A stretch of DNA of 64,000 nt from Sporohalobacter salinus (GTDB lineage Bacteria; Bacillota; Halanaerobiia; Halobacteroidales; Acetohalobiaceae): the NCBI RefSeq assembly GCF_016908635.1, contig NZ_JAFBEG010000003.1:123196-187195 (forward strand), in the 5' to 3' direction. A program made the position numbers and the translations under genes. The notes under the pieces were generated by a model, which saw only the letters and a program-made list of their open reading frames with translations, had not been told where the DNA came from and made no database searches. Shown here piece by piece: positions 1 through 8,608 of this stretch; within the stretch, counting starts at the first letter, position 1, and each line of letters begins with the position of its first letter.

Positions 1-804
1 ATTTGTAATAAAGCTGAGGAGATACTTTTTAGTTACTTTAAGCTGGGATTTATATTTTTTAAGTGCTGTTAATTTAGTAGTTTGTTGTTTGGAATTAAGA
101 TTGAAATATATCCAGTTTATATTTTCGTTGTTAAGCTCTCTAGGCGGTAGAATATCTTCTTTTGTAGAAAGAGGCCAACTTCCTTTGTGGGTAAGGTATT
201 GATAAATTTCTGGATTATTTACTAATTTATTATTTAGATTTAGTTTAGCTAAAGCATAATGAAGAAAGTTATAGGATGCCCAGTGATCACTATGGTCATC
301 AAATGAAGAGGAAATAAAGATTTTAGTTGGTTCCTCTAGGGATATGATTTTTGCTAAATCTTCAACAAGATTTTTGCCAGTATAGGGACGGGCTGGTTTA
401 TAAGTTAATTCATAAGGATTAGTCATAGAGCCGGTATAACGAGAAAAATAAGTATTTTCATTATGCCAATAGTCACTCCATAGAAATTTTAGCCCACGGT
501 CAGGGTAGCCTAAAAAATAGATGTTTTTGTTATTAAGTCCTAGATTTTTTAGTGCTTTAATTGCTTCTTGTTGTCTTATTTTCCCGAATTCTTGAAATTT
601 TTGATGGGATAGAAACGGGTGGCGAAAATTTCGAACAGCAGCCCAGCGGAAACTATCTCCATTAGTTAAAAATATTATTTGACAGTTAATGTCTTTAGCT
701 AAAGCTTCTTGAATTAGTCCACCGCAACTTAACAATTCATCATCACAATGGGGAGCTAGAATTATAATTTGGTCTGAGGCTTCATTTAATTTTATTTCTT
801 TCAA
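1..804 (-). CDS. PIG-L family deacetylase, cut by the window edge
   Basis: The frame reads leftwards from a TTG start at 804 and is still open at base 1, so the C-terminus is missing. The start is supported by an AAGGAGGG ribosome site just upstream. The protein begins with the PIG-L (LmbE-like) zinc motif PHCDDE at residues 18-23 and has the second metal motif HSDH at about 171-174. Members of this family remove N-acetyl groups from GlcNAc-type sugars, often as sugar-nucleotide, lipid-linked or thiol-glycoside substrates. It lies directly downstream of a formyltransferase gene on the same strand (28-base gap), suggesting that the two act one after the other on an amino sugar. The substrate cannot be read from the sequence. 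Confidence 0.85.
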   Translation of the reverse strand, partial: MKEIKLNEASDQIIILAPHCDDELLSCGGLIQEALAKDINCQIIFLTNGDSFRWAAVRNFRHPFLSHQKFQEFGKIRQQEAIKALKNLGLNNKNIYFLGYPDRGLKFLWSDYWHNENTYFSRYTGSMTNPYELTYKPARPYTGKNLVEDLAKIISLEEPTKIFISSSFDDHSDHWASYNFLHYALAKLNLNNKLVNNPEIYQYLTHKGSWPLSTKEDILPPRELNNENINWIYFNLNSKQQTTKLTALKKYKSQLKVTKKYLLSFITN

Positions 805-832
805 CCTAAGCCCTCCTTTAGAAAAATCAAAA

Positions 833-1627
833 TTAAAGTAACTGCATTCCTTTAGCCTTAAAATTTTCTACATCTTCTTTAGTGGGAAAGGAAAAATAAG
901 ACCCTTCAATATCAGGTAGCGGTTTAAATTCGATATTATTATTAATAAATTTAAGTAAGACTTCTCCTAAAGCTTCTGCAGCTTTGATTTTAGTTTGACA
1001 GACTAATTCATCAAGAGTCATATTGGATTTGATTTTAGTCTTTTTTTGTTGAATTATATCTCCTTTATCTAATTCCTTCACCATACGATGGATAGTTAAG
1101 ACTGAGTATTCTTCTTCATGGTACATCTGCCAGAAATTCGGCATCATTCCTCTATATCTTGGTAACGGTGCACTATGAATGTTTATACATCCATGTTTAG
1201 GAGCAGTTAAGACTTTTTCTTTGAAAATTTGAGTAGCAGAAACAGAAACTATTAATTCTATTTGATTATTATCTATAAATTTGATAAATTTCTGTGAATT
1301 TACGTTAGAATAAGGAAGAACTTCGATATTGTATTTTTTAGCTAAGGCTGGAATAGATAAGAAATTATTCTTTAATCCTAACTTATATTGTAGATAATTT
1401 AGCTGTCTTATAATATAACGTAATGCTTGTTTACTAAAATCAATAGGGCCGTAAAAGTTATATAACTGTTTAATTAAATTCCAAACTGAGTCTCGACCTA
1501 GCGGTTGTTGAATAACGATGCCTTTGATTTCAATCTTATGTTGATGTTGAATATAGAATTTAAAAAAATTCTTAAAGAATAAAGGAAGATAAAAAGGATC
1601 GTGTTGGGTGACAATAATAATTTTCAT
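833..1627 (-). CDS. formyltransferase-fold protein (Fmt/ArnA-like catalytic domain)
   Basis: This 264-residue protein carries the formyltransferase catalytic triad pattern: Asn149 and His151 in INIHSAPLPRYRG, and Asp187 in ELDKGD. It lacks the C-terminal tRNA-binding domain of methionyl-tRNA formyltransferase, so it more likely transfers a formyl group from 10-formyl-tetrahydrofolate to a small amino sugar. The N-terminus (MKIIIVTQ) starts a Rossmann-like fold. It is the first gene of a two-gene minus-strand unit with the PIG-L deacetylase downstream. I infer that the pair swaps an N-acetyl for an N-formyl group on a surface or flagellar sugar; the family assignment is firm, the substrate is not. 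Confidence 0.8.
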   Translation of the reverse strand: MKIIIVTQHDPFYLPLFFKNFFKFYIQHQHKIEIKGIVIQQPLGRDSVWNLIKQLYNFYGPIDFSKQALRYIIRQLNYLQYKLGLKNNFLSIPALAKKYNIEVLPYSNVNSQKFIKFIDNNQIELIVSVSATQIFKEKVLTAPKHGCINIHSAPLPRYRGMMPNFWQMYHEEEYSVLTIHRMVKELDKGDIIQQKKTKIKSNMTLDELVCQTKIKAAEALGEVLLKFINNNIEFKPLPDIEGSYFSFPTKEDVENFKAKGMQLL

Positions 1628-1993
1628 TATTTTATCTACACCTACCTTATAATTTATTATATATAAAAATAATCATATAATCCAATTATACTTTTTTACC
1701 ATGTAAGTAAAATGATTCTTGAATATATCATAATTTTCTGATAAAATAGCTTACTGTAGGATGTATTTATTTATAATAAGCAGCTTATTTTATTTATTAT
1801 GTTACTGACTTATGTTTGTTAGTTATTTTATATTAAAAGTTTTAATATTCTTAATATAAAAAGGGGGGATGATTATTAATTGTAATTAAGTAGGGAGGAT
1901 ATAGATTATTATTAAATATTTTTAAAAGAAGAAGTAGAGTATTGAGAAGCAGTAACACCAAGGTATACTTAATTTATATTTAGGAGGGTTATT
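1628..1993. other. divergent intergenic region and long leader of the OPT gene
   Basis: These 366 AT-rich bases separate the minus-strand formyltransferase from the plus-strand OPT transporter. They hold a good plus-strand promoter (1719-1747), so the OPT mRNA would have a leader of about 240 bases. Inside it is an all-AT stem of 10 bp (arms 1827-1836 and 1851-1860) followed by a G-run (1862-1868). I do not recognise a riboswitch class. Confidence 0.5.
1719..1747 (+). promoter_or_regulatory. sigma-A type promoter for the OPT transporter
   Basis: TTGAAT at 1719-1724 and TAAAAT at 1742-1747 are separated by exactly 17 bases. The distance to the first gene (about 240 bases) implies a long 5' leader. 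Confidence 0.5.
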
Positions 1994-3934
1994 ATGTCAC
2001 AAAAAGAAACAACAGAAGAAGTTAATGGAAAACCTGAACCTTATGTTGCTGCAGAAGAATCAATGGCTGAGTTTACTCCTAAAGCTATAATTTTAGGAGT
2101 GGTTATGACAGTAGTCTTTGCTGCTGCTAATGCTTATTTAGGTTTAAAGGTAGGAATGACGGTTAGTGCTTCTGTGCCAGCAGCAGTGATTTCTATGGGG
2201 ATTTTACGTGGAGTATTAAATCAAGGAACCATTTTAGAAAATAATACTGTTCAAACAATTACTTCGGCCGGGACTTCTTTGGCAGCAGGAATAATCTTTA
2301 CTGTTCCAGCATTAATTTTATGGGGTGTAGATCCCGGCATGATTAAGATGTTCCTCCTATCATTATTTGGTGGAACATTAGGAGTCTTATTTATGATTCC
2401 GCTTCGTAAATTTTTGATTGTGGATGAACATGAAAATCTCCCTTATCCAGAAGGAACAGCTTGTGGTGAAGTTTTAATTGCTGGTGAAGAGGGAGGAGCT
2501 AAGTCAAAGTATGTATTTGCTGGTATGGGGATAGGTGCTATTTATAAGTTATTCTCCGGAGGAATGAAAATTTGGAAAGAAGCTGTGGAATGGGCTATTC
2601 CAGGTTATAAAGGAGCAGCTATTGGATTCAATCTCTATCCTTCATTATTAGGAGTAGGATATATTATTGGCCCTAAAATTGCAGTTAGAATGATAGCTGG
2701 TGGAACATTAGGTTGGTTTGTATTCATGCCTTTAATTGCTAAAGTAGGCGGAGGGTTATCTCAGCCATTATTTCCAGCTAGTAAGTCAATTGCTGAGTTA
2801 GGTTATTGGGGAATATGGGATAATTATATTCGTTATGTTGGTGCTGGCGGTGTAGCTTTAGGTGGGGTTGTCAGTTTAGTTAAAGCATTACCAACAATTG
2901 TTGAATCCTTTAAAGCAGCTATGGGAGAATTAACTACTGGATTAGCCAAAGATGCTAAGAAAGTTAGAACTAACCTTGATCTTTCAATTAAATGGGTAGG
3001 TTTAGGAGCTTTAGCAGTAATCTTAGCAATAGCTTTTGTTCCCCAAGTTCCAGTTGGGATTTTAGGTGCAGCAATTGTAACAATTTTCGGTTTCTTTTTT
3101 GTAACTGTATCTTCACGAATTGTAGGTATTGTCGGTAGTTCTTCTAATCCAGCTTCCGGAATGACAATTGCGACTTTACTTGCTACTAGTTTAATTATGA
3201 AAGCAGTAGGCTGGACGGATAAAAGCGGTATGATAGCTGCTTTAAGTGTAGGAGCAATTGTCTGTATTGCTGTAGCAGTAGCTGGTGATACTTCTCAGGA
3301 CTTAAAGACTGGATTTTTAGTAGGAGCTACTCCGAAAAAGCAGCAGATTGGAGAATTAATTGGGATTTTAATATCTGCTATTTTTGTTGGTGGTATTGTA
3401 TTAATGTTACATGAGGCTTATGGAATTGCTAGTAAACAGTTACCTGCACCTCAGGCTAATTTAATGTCAATGGTTGTTAAAGGAGTAATGAAAGGTAATC
3501 TACCATGGGCTTTAGTTTTTACTGGTGTATTTTCTGCTCTAGTAATTGAGATGTTTGGTATCGGTTCTTTACCTTTTGCTGTTGGTTTATACCTACCAAT
3601 TCATTTGAGTACACCGATCATGATTGGCGGTTTAATTAAGCTAGCTTTAGATAAAAAGTCTATTACCAAAGAAGAAAGAAAGGATAAGAATGAAAGTGGA
3701 ATCTTATTTGCTTCTGGTTTAGTTGCTGGTGATGCTTTAGTAGGAATCTTGCTTGCTGGCTTAGCTATTAAAGGTTGGCATACTTCAATTCAAGTCGGAT
3801 CTGGTTGGGCAGGTGGTGCTGCTAACATTATTTCATTAGGTACTTTTGCTATTCTAGCTTATATTCTATGGCGTAATTCAGTTGGGGCTCCATTGCGTGA
3901 TGAATATGATGATTCAACTAATATTTCAGGATAA
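1994..3934 (+). CDS. OPT family oligopeptide transporter
   Basis: A very hydrophobic 646-residue membrane protein with many transmembrane segments. It has hallmarks of the prokaryotic OPT family: AANAYLGLKVGMTVSASVPAA near residue 45, NPASGMTIATLLATS near 385, and GDTSQDLKTG near 431. Members import small peptides, or sometimes metal chelates, with protons. The ATG start follows a clear TTTAGGAGGG ribosome site. The next gene downstream is an aminopeptidase, which fits peptide uptake followed by hydrolysis in the cytoplasm. A perfect 44-base palindrome lies between the two genes. The length is normal for the family. Confidence 0.9.
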   Translation: MSQKETTEEVNGKPEPYVAAEESMAEFTPKAIILGVVMTVVFAAANAYLGLKVGMTVSASVPAAVISMGILRGVLNQGTILENNTVQTITSAGTSLAAGIIFTVPALILWGVDPGMIKMFLLSLFGGTLGVLFMIPLRKFLIVDEHENLPYPEGTACGEVLIAGEEGGAKSKYVFAGMGIGAIYKLFSGGMKIWKEAVEWAIPGYKGAAIGFNLYPSLLGVGYIIGPKIAVRMIAGGTLGWFVFMPLIAKVGGGLSQPLFPASKSIAELGYWGIWDNYIRYVGAGGVALGGVVSLVKALPTIVESFKAAMGELTTGLAKDAKKVRTNLDLSIKWVGLGALAVILAIAFVPQVPVGILGAAIVTIFGFFFVTVSSRIVGIVGSSSNPASGMTIATLLATSLIMKAVGWTDKSGMIAALSVGAIVCIAVAVAGDTSQDLKTGFLVGATPKKQQIGELIGILISAIFVGGIVLMLHEAYGIASKQLPAPQANLMSMVVKGVMKGNLPWALVFTGVFSALVIEMFGIGSLPFAVGLYLPIHLSTPIMIGGLIKLALDKKSITKEERKDKNESGILFASGLVAGDALVGILLAGLAIKGWHTSIQVGSGWAGGAANIISLGTFAILAYILWRNSVGAPLRDEYDDSTNISG

Positions 3935-3939
3935 ATAAT

Positions 3940-3983
3940 ATAACTAATCAGACTATTCATTAATGAATAGTCTGATTAGTTAT
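3940..3983. repeat. perfect 44-bp palindrome between OPT transporter and aminopeptidase
   Basis: Arms 3940-3961 and 3962-3983 are exact reverse complements with no mismatch. There is no T-run on either side, so it is not a standard terminator; the next gene starts 32 bases downstream. It could be an mRNA-stabilising or attenuating hairpin, or a protein-binding site. Confidence 0.8.
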
Positions 3984-4015
3984 GAATCAAAAATAGAAAG
4001 AAAGGGGCAATAAAA

Positions 4016-4972
4016 ATGAGTAAATTAAAAGAAGCTGCAGATATAATTGTTAATGATTGTATGGCAATAAAAGGTGATGAAACTGTACTAATAATTGTTG
4101 ATAAACCTTTGCGCAAAATTGGCCAGACTATCCTTACTGTAGCTAAAGAAGTAGCTGAAGAGGCGATTTTAACAGAAATTACCTCACGAGATAATCACGG
4201 AGTAGAGCCTCCAGCCTGCATTGCTAATTTAATGCAGCAGGTTGATGTAGTTGTGATGCCAACTTCTAAGTCACTTTCACATACTAAAGCTCGTAAAGCA
4301 GCAAATAAGGCCGGAGCAAGAGCTGCTACTTTGCCAGCTATTACAGAAGATATTATGGTTAGGACTCTCAATGCCGATTATAAAGCGATAGGAGAACGTA
4401 GTGAACATGTTGCTAAGTTACTAGATAAAGGAACTAAAGCACATTTAACTACAGAATTAGGAACAGATATTACGATGTCTTTGCGTAAACGTGGTGGAAA
4501 TCCTGATACAGGAATCTATCATGAAACAGGAGTCTTTGGTAATCTTCCAGCTGGAGAAGCATTTATAGCTCCATTAGAGGGGACAGCAGAGGGGAAAGTA
4601 GTTGTTGATGGAACTATGTCCGGTTTAGGAGTATTGGATGAACCGTTTACTTTAGTTATAGAAGATGGTTATGTAGTTGATATTCAGGGTGGTAAAGAAG
4701 CTGATGAACTATCTGAAATATTAGAAAAATATGGTAAAAAAGCCAAGAATATTGCTGAGTTAGGTATTGGTACTAATGACCAAGCTACATTGAGTGGCAA
4801 TGTATTAGAAGATGAGAAGGTAATGGGGACTGTTCATTTAGCTATTGGTGATAACAGTGCTTTTGGTGGTGAAGTAGAAGTAGAATCTCATCTAGATGGA
4901 ATCATCAAGCAGCCTACTTTAAAGATAGACGGAGAAATAATTATGAAAAAAGGTGAGTGGGAGATATTTTAA
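4016..4972 (+). CDS. metallo-aminopeptidase, M29 (aminopeptidase T/AmpS)-like
   Basis: A soluble 318-residue protein with the layout of the M29-like aminopeptidase group (COG2309). Likely metal ligands include Glu181 in PAGEAFIAP, Glu248 in AELGIGTN, His274 in HLAIGDN, and His292/Asp294 in SHLDG. It has no signal peptide, so it acts in the cytoplasm. It is shorter than classical M29 enzymes (near 400 residues), a length common in anaerobic Firmicutes. Placed behind an OPT transporter, it probably trims imported peptides. A NicX-like dioxygenase of the same fold is the main alternative; the peptide context makes this less likely. Confidence 0.75.
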   Translation: MSKLKEAADIIVNDCMAIKGDETVLIIVDKPLRKIGQTILTVAKEVAEEAILTEITSRDNHGVEPPACIANLMQQVDVVVMPTSKSLSHTKARKAANKAGARAATLPAITEDIMVRTLNADYKAIGERSEHVAKLLDKGTKAHLTTELGTDITMSLRKRGGNPDTGIYHETGVFGNLPAGEAFIAPLEGTAEGKVVVDGTMSGLGVLDEPFTLVIEDGYVVDIQGGKEADELSEILEKYGKKAKNIAELGIGTNDQATLSGNVLEDEKVMGTVHLAIGDNSAFGGEVEVESHLDGIIKQPTLKIDGEIIMKKGEWEIF

Positions 4973-4978
4973 TTTCTT

Positions 4979-5004
4979 AAGGTGCTGCTTGACGGCAGCA
5001 CCTT
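4979..5004. terminator. hairpin between convergent genes
   Basis: A 10-bp stem (4979-4988 with 4995-5004) and a 6-base loop lie between the stop codons of two convergent genes; the right arm overlaps the minus-strand stop. There is no strong T-run on either side, so termination is likely but may be weak. Confidence 0.65.
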
Positions 5005-5677
5005 AGTTATAGTTGGCCAGGAGTCGTTCTACTTCTTCAGAATCACTATATAGATTTCTTAAGTATAACTTACCTTTACGAGATAATTTATAGTAAGTAT
5101 GATTCATATGTTTAGTCCAGTCTTTTTTACGGTGATAATTATCTAGCATTGTACCTTGGACTCTTTCTAATAGTTTTTTATCCAGCAGGATATCAAGTCG
5201 GCGACGGGTTTTTTCAATATCTAATTTCATTTTTGTACTTAACATTGCCGCATATTCTGGTCCCATATATTCGATATATTTTAGGATCTGTATATCAATT
5301 TTATCTTCTATTTCTTCATTGAGATAGCCTTCATCAATTAGTAATTGATAGAGATTATCGGCTATTTTAGAACATAATCTTTTATAGTCCTGATATAAAG
5401 TTTGTAATTCATTCTTTTTTTTAGATGCTTTATTGTTAGTATCTAATAATTCCTTTACTTCTTTAAGATCAGCTAAATAATCCTTTAATTTTACAATAAG
5501 AGGATAGACACGATTTAATTTATGAAATCGTTTTGATAACTGTGGCATTTTATCGAGGTCAGTACTTACTTCTGGTTTAGCTAGTTGATTTTGAATATGC
5601 CTGCGTTTTGCAGTTATATCGTTAATTCTTTTCCAAATTTCTTCATCATTTAAGTAATTGCTATTAAACAGAGACAT
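5003..5677 (-). CDS. PCRF-like coiled coil with C-terminal winged helix, no known function
   Basis: I prefer the ATG at 5677, which has GAGGTG seven bases upstream; earlier in-frame starts at 5683 and 5692 sit on or beside that site. The 224-residue product has an N-terminal helical part (about 10-105) with LAKPEVSTDLDKMPQLSKRF, closely resembling the PCRF domain of peptide chain release factors. There is no GGQ domain. Residues about 125-208 look like a winged helix-turn-helix (KIDIQILKYIEYMGPEYAAML, then YYKLSRKGKLYLR). This could be a DNA- or ribosome-associated regulator. It is cotranscribed ahead-to-tail with the patatin gene (12-base gap). I do not recognise a named family with certainty; DUF2250-type proteins are a candidate. 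Confidence 0.6.
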   Translation of the reverse strand: MSLFNSNYLNDEEIWKRINDITAKRRHIQNQLAKPEVSTDLDKMPQLSKRFHKLNRVYPLIVKLKDYLADLKEVKELLDTNNKASKKKNELQTLYQDYKRLCSKIADNLYQLLIDEGYLNEEIEDKIDIQILKYIEYMGPEYAAMLSTKMKLDIEKTRRRLDILLDKKLLERVQGTMLDNYHRKKDWTKHMNHTYYKLSRKGKLYLRNLYSDSEEVERLLANYN

Positions 5678-5705
5678 ATCCATGCACCTCACTTATATAA
5701 TAAGA

Positions 5706-7529
5706 TTAGAAGGTAAGGTCAACTTCAAACCCAATCTGATTTCCTTTTTGACTATCATCAGCAATATAGATGCCAAAGTCTAACGGTTTTAAACCTAATA
5801 ATTTCAAATTAGCTTTTGCCCCAATACCAACAGCATGGGATGAATCATAAGATGATTGATAATCTGTAAATAAATAATATTGGATATTAGTTAACTGAAT
5901 AGCATGCATTAACTTAATAGTCGGCAAAAATTCATGAGTATAGATCCAATCAATTGCTGCTTGGCTTTCAACTTTGTCTTTAGGTTCTCTACCGCGATAG
6001 ATAATTGGGGAATTAAGTAAATCAGTGTTATTATAGACCAGTTTTGGTTTAGCACTCCAGATACTGCTTAATTTAAATAACCCTTGCTGGGACGTTAAAA
6101 CTTTATAGGAATCAAACTGTGGTGTAATTAGTAGCGAAGTTTCTCCTTTTAATTCCCAATTATTCTTTTTGAAATTATATTGATTGCCAATAAGGTTAAA
6201 TTGTTTGTCATCGATACTTCTTCTACCTAAGCTAAAGGTATAGTGTGGAGCATAATGTTTAAGACTTAATGCCCAGTCATTATGATTAGATTTGATTTGA
6301 CTGATTAGATCAGTAGTTGGAGTTAATTTTTTTACTCGTAATTGAGCTTCTAAATTATCTTCGGAGTGTTGGTTATTAAGAACTGTGGTTTCTATTAATC
6401 CTTGTCGCCATTCAAATCCATATTGAATTTTAAATAAATCATCTTGAAATAATTGCTGTTTAAAGCTTGAATGGTCTTTACCAAAATAGAGTAGTGGAGT
6501 AAAGCCTGTAGAATCAATATTTATTCTATCATACTTAAGATCAGTTAATAAAGGAGTAATATTCATTTTTCGTTGTTTTGATTTTTCTATAGAGATATTA
6601 TGCTTTCGCATAAGTTCTTTAATTTGAGGCATCTTTTTTTTAGTTTCACGGTAACCAATAGAGATTAATTTATCTGCTAATGAGAAGTCCATAAAAGAAT
6701 ATTTAGCCACTGGATTATCAATAATAATATCAGAATACTTCTCAGTTAGCGGCCTAGAATTTTTTTGTTGAAGTAACTGCATTAGTCGCATGACCGAACG
6801 AGTAGCAGTATTATAATTGTCATAAGGTAATTTAGCAATAGCAGTTGAAGAAATCACAATATTAGCTCCTAAGACTTTAGCTGTTTTAGCTGGAGTTAAT
6901 TCCATAATCCCAGGGTCGATAAAAGTGAAATCTCCTTGTTTTTTAATAGGAAAATAATAAGGAATAGCATAGGCACTTTGGATCTTATTAGAAATTTTAC
7001 CTGAAGTATGTACATATTTAGCTCCTGAATTAAGATCATAGCTTAAGAAAGCAGTAGGAGTAGGGAATTTTTCTAATCTATCAACGGGAGCTAACTTTTC
7101 TAAAAAGTTATTCATCTTTTCTGTTTTTAGTAGCTGTTGAGAAGCAAGAAAGTTTGTCTCGAACAGATTATAAAAGGCAGCTTTAGTAGCTACTTTTTCA
7201 ATTGTTTTAGTAGGTACACCGCTACCGTACATAGTACCAACAACAGCTCCCATACTAGTTCCTACGAGCATATCAATAGGAATTCCTTCTTCTTTTAAAG
7301 CCTTTAAAACTCCAATATGAACTAAAGCTCTACCACCACCGCCGCCTAAAGCAACTGCAATTTTAGGTGATTTTAGCTTATCAAATTGCTTAGTATTTTC
7401 TAGAATATATGTATCGTCTTTTATTTTAACTTGTTTTAGACTATTATTTGCTGCTTGGACTTGTTTAATAGGTGATAGCACTATTATAAATAATAAAATT
7501 ATACAAATGAATCTTTGGTTTTTTTTCAT
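5706..7529 (-). CDS. secreted patatin-like phospholipase with C-terminal beta-barrel-like region
   Basis: A 607-residue protein with an N-terminal signal peptide (basic MKKNQR, hydrophobic core, cleavage probably after QVQA near 26). The patatin domain follows: glycine-rich oxyanion loop GGGGGRALVHIG at 62-73, nucleophile Ser92 in GTSMG, and catalytic Asp205 in DPG (usually DGG or DGA). From about 335 to the end the sequence becomes polar/aromatic alternating, like antiparallel beta-strands, and ends in GFEVDLTF. A terminal Phe strand is the usual outer-membrane barrel signal. This resembles type V-d autotransporters of the PlpD kind, in which a patatin is exported with its own barrel. It would act at the cell surface on phospholipids. 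This is consistent with a diderm Firmicute. Confidence 0.8.
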   Translation of the reverse strand: MKKNQRFICIILLFIIVLSPIKQVQAANNSLKQVKIKDDTYILENTKQFDKLKSPKIAVALGGGGGRALVHIGVLKALKEEGIPIDMLVGTSMGAVVGTMYGSGVPTKTIEKVATKAAFYNLFETNFLASQQLLKTEKMNNFLEKLAPVDRLEKFPTPTAFLSYDLNSGAKYVHTSGKISNKIQSAYAIPYYFPIKKQGDFTFIDPGIMELTPAKTAKVLGANIVISSTAIAKLPYDNYNTATRSVMRLMQLLQQKNSRPLTEKYSDIIIDNPVAKYSFMDFSLADKLISIGYRETKKKMPQIKELMRKHNISIEKSKQRKMNITPLLTDLKYDRINIDSTGFTPLLYFGKDHSSFKQQLFQDDLFKIQYGFEWRQGLIETTVLNNQHSEDNLEAQLRVKKLTPTTDLISQIKSNHNDWALSLKHYAPHYTFSLGRRSIDDKQFNLIGNQYNFKKNNWELKGETSLLITPQFDSYKVLTSQQGLFKLSSIWSAKPKLVYNNTDLLNSPIIYRGREPKDKVESQAAIDWIYTHEFLPTIKLMHAIQLTNIQYYLFTDYQSSYDSSHAVGIGAKANLKLLGLKPLDFGIYIADDSQKGNQIGFEVDLTF

Positions 7530-7829
7530 TATTTAATTAACTCCTTTTGCATATTTATATTATGTATAATAATAACATATTTTTATTTAATAATCTAATA
7601 AGGATATTTGAAATTTATAATGGATAAGAGAAATAATTTAATTGATTATGTATTTTTGTAGGGGAAATATTAAAATAATAAATAGAAAGATAACTTTAAG
7701 TACGAATGATAGAAAAGATCTGAATAATTTTATTATCCTTTAGTAAATACTAAAAATAACTTCTAAAAAGAGGGATTTACAAATTAGTACAGAAAAAAAT
7801 AGAATGACTATTTAATAAAGGATTGATTA
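7530..7829. other. divergent intergenic region between patatin gene and recO
   Basis: About 300 very AT-rich bases between divergent genes. I see the minus-strand ribosome site AAAGGAG for the patatin gene near its start, but no convincing RNA structure, repeat or additional gene. Confidence 0.5.
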
Positions 7830-7832
7830 TTG

Positions 7833-8588
7833 ATGTCCCTCTATAAAACAGAAGCAGTAGTATTGAAACATTATGAACTAAAAGAAGCTGACAAAATTAT
7901 TATTTTATATACTAGACAACGTGGGAAAGTTCAGGCTGTAGCTAATGGAGTTCGCAAAACTAAAAGCCGGTTGGCCGGTAGTGTGGAGTTATTTACCTAT
8001 AGTGATTTTTTGCTTTATCAGGGTAAATCTTTATCTACTGTCAGTCAGGCCGAAATTAAAAATTCTTTTGCTTCCTTACGAGATGATCTCTTTAAGATGG
8101 CTTATTCTTCTTATGTAGTCGAGGTAGTTAATGAATTTACCGTTGATCAAGAAAAGAATGAACCTCTATTTGCTCTGCTATTGGCAACGCTTTATATGCT
8201 AGATAGGGGTGAAGAATTGGAATTAGCTACTAGATTTTTTGAGTTAAGGCTCTTAAACCTATTGGGATATCGTCCTCAACTTGATGTTTGTGTAGATTGT
8301 GATTTAGACTTATCCAAGATAGATAAAGTTAGATTTAGTTCTAAATTAGGTGGAGTAGTTTGTTCTGATTGTGCTTTAGAGGATCAATATTCTATGAGAA
8401 TTACTAAAGGGACAGTAGCTACTATAGAGCGTTTATTGGAAATTGATTATAAAAAATTAGATAGATTAAAAGTGCCGAAAAATATTAGACAGGAATTAGC
8501 TAAGGTATTGCCTAATTACTTGCAGTCAATTATTGAAAAGAAATTAAAGAGTTTAGACTTTCTCAGAACATTAACTACTACCAGTTAA
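7833..8588 (+). CDS. recO: DNA repair protein RecO
   Basis: RecO helps RecR load RecA onto single-stranded DNA coated with SSB, and anneals strands. The 251-residue product has the N-terminal OB fold (MSLYKTEAVVLKHYELKEADKII, then KVQAVANGVRKTKSRLAG) and the zinc-ribbon cysteine pairs CVDCD and CSDC near 150-180, as in Bacillus-type RecO. The ATG at 7833 is preferred; a TTG three bases earlier gives tighter spacing to AAAGGA. It opens the conserved recO-glyQ-glyS gene order. Family length is normal. Confidence 0.95.
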   Translation: MSLYKTEAVVLKHYELKEADKIIILYTRQRGKVQAVANGVRKTKSRLAGSVELFTYSDFLLYQGKSLSTVSQAEIKNSFASLRDDLFKMAYSSYVVEVVNEFTVDQEKNEPLFALLLATLYMLDRGEELELATRFFELRLLNLLGYRPQLDVCVDCDLDLSKIDKVRFSSKLGGVVCSDCALEDQYSMRITKGTVATIERLLEIDYKKLDRLKVPKNIRQELAKVLPNYLQSIIEKKLKSLDFLRTLTTTS

Positions 8589-8608
8589 TACTGAAGAGAG
8601 GTGAGATA

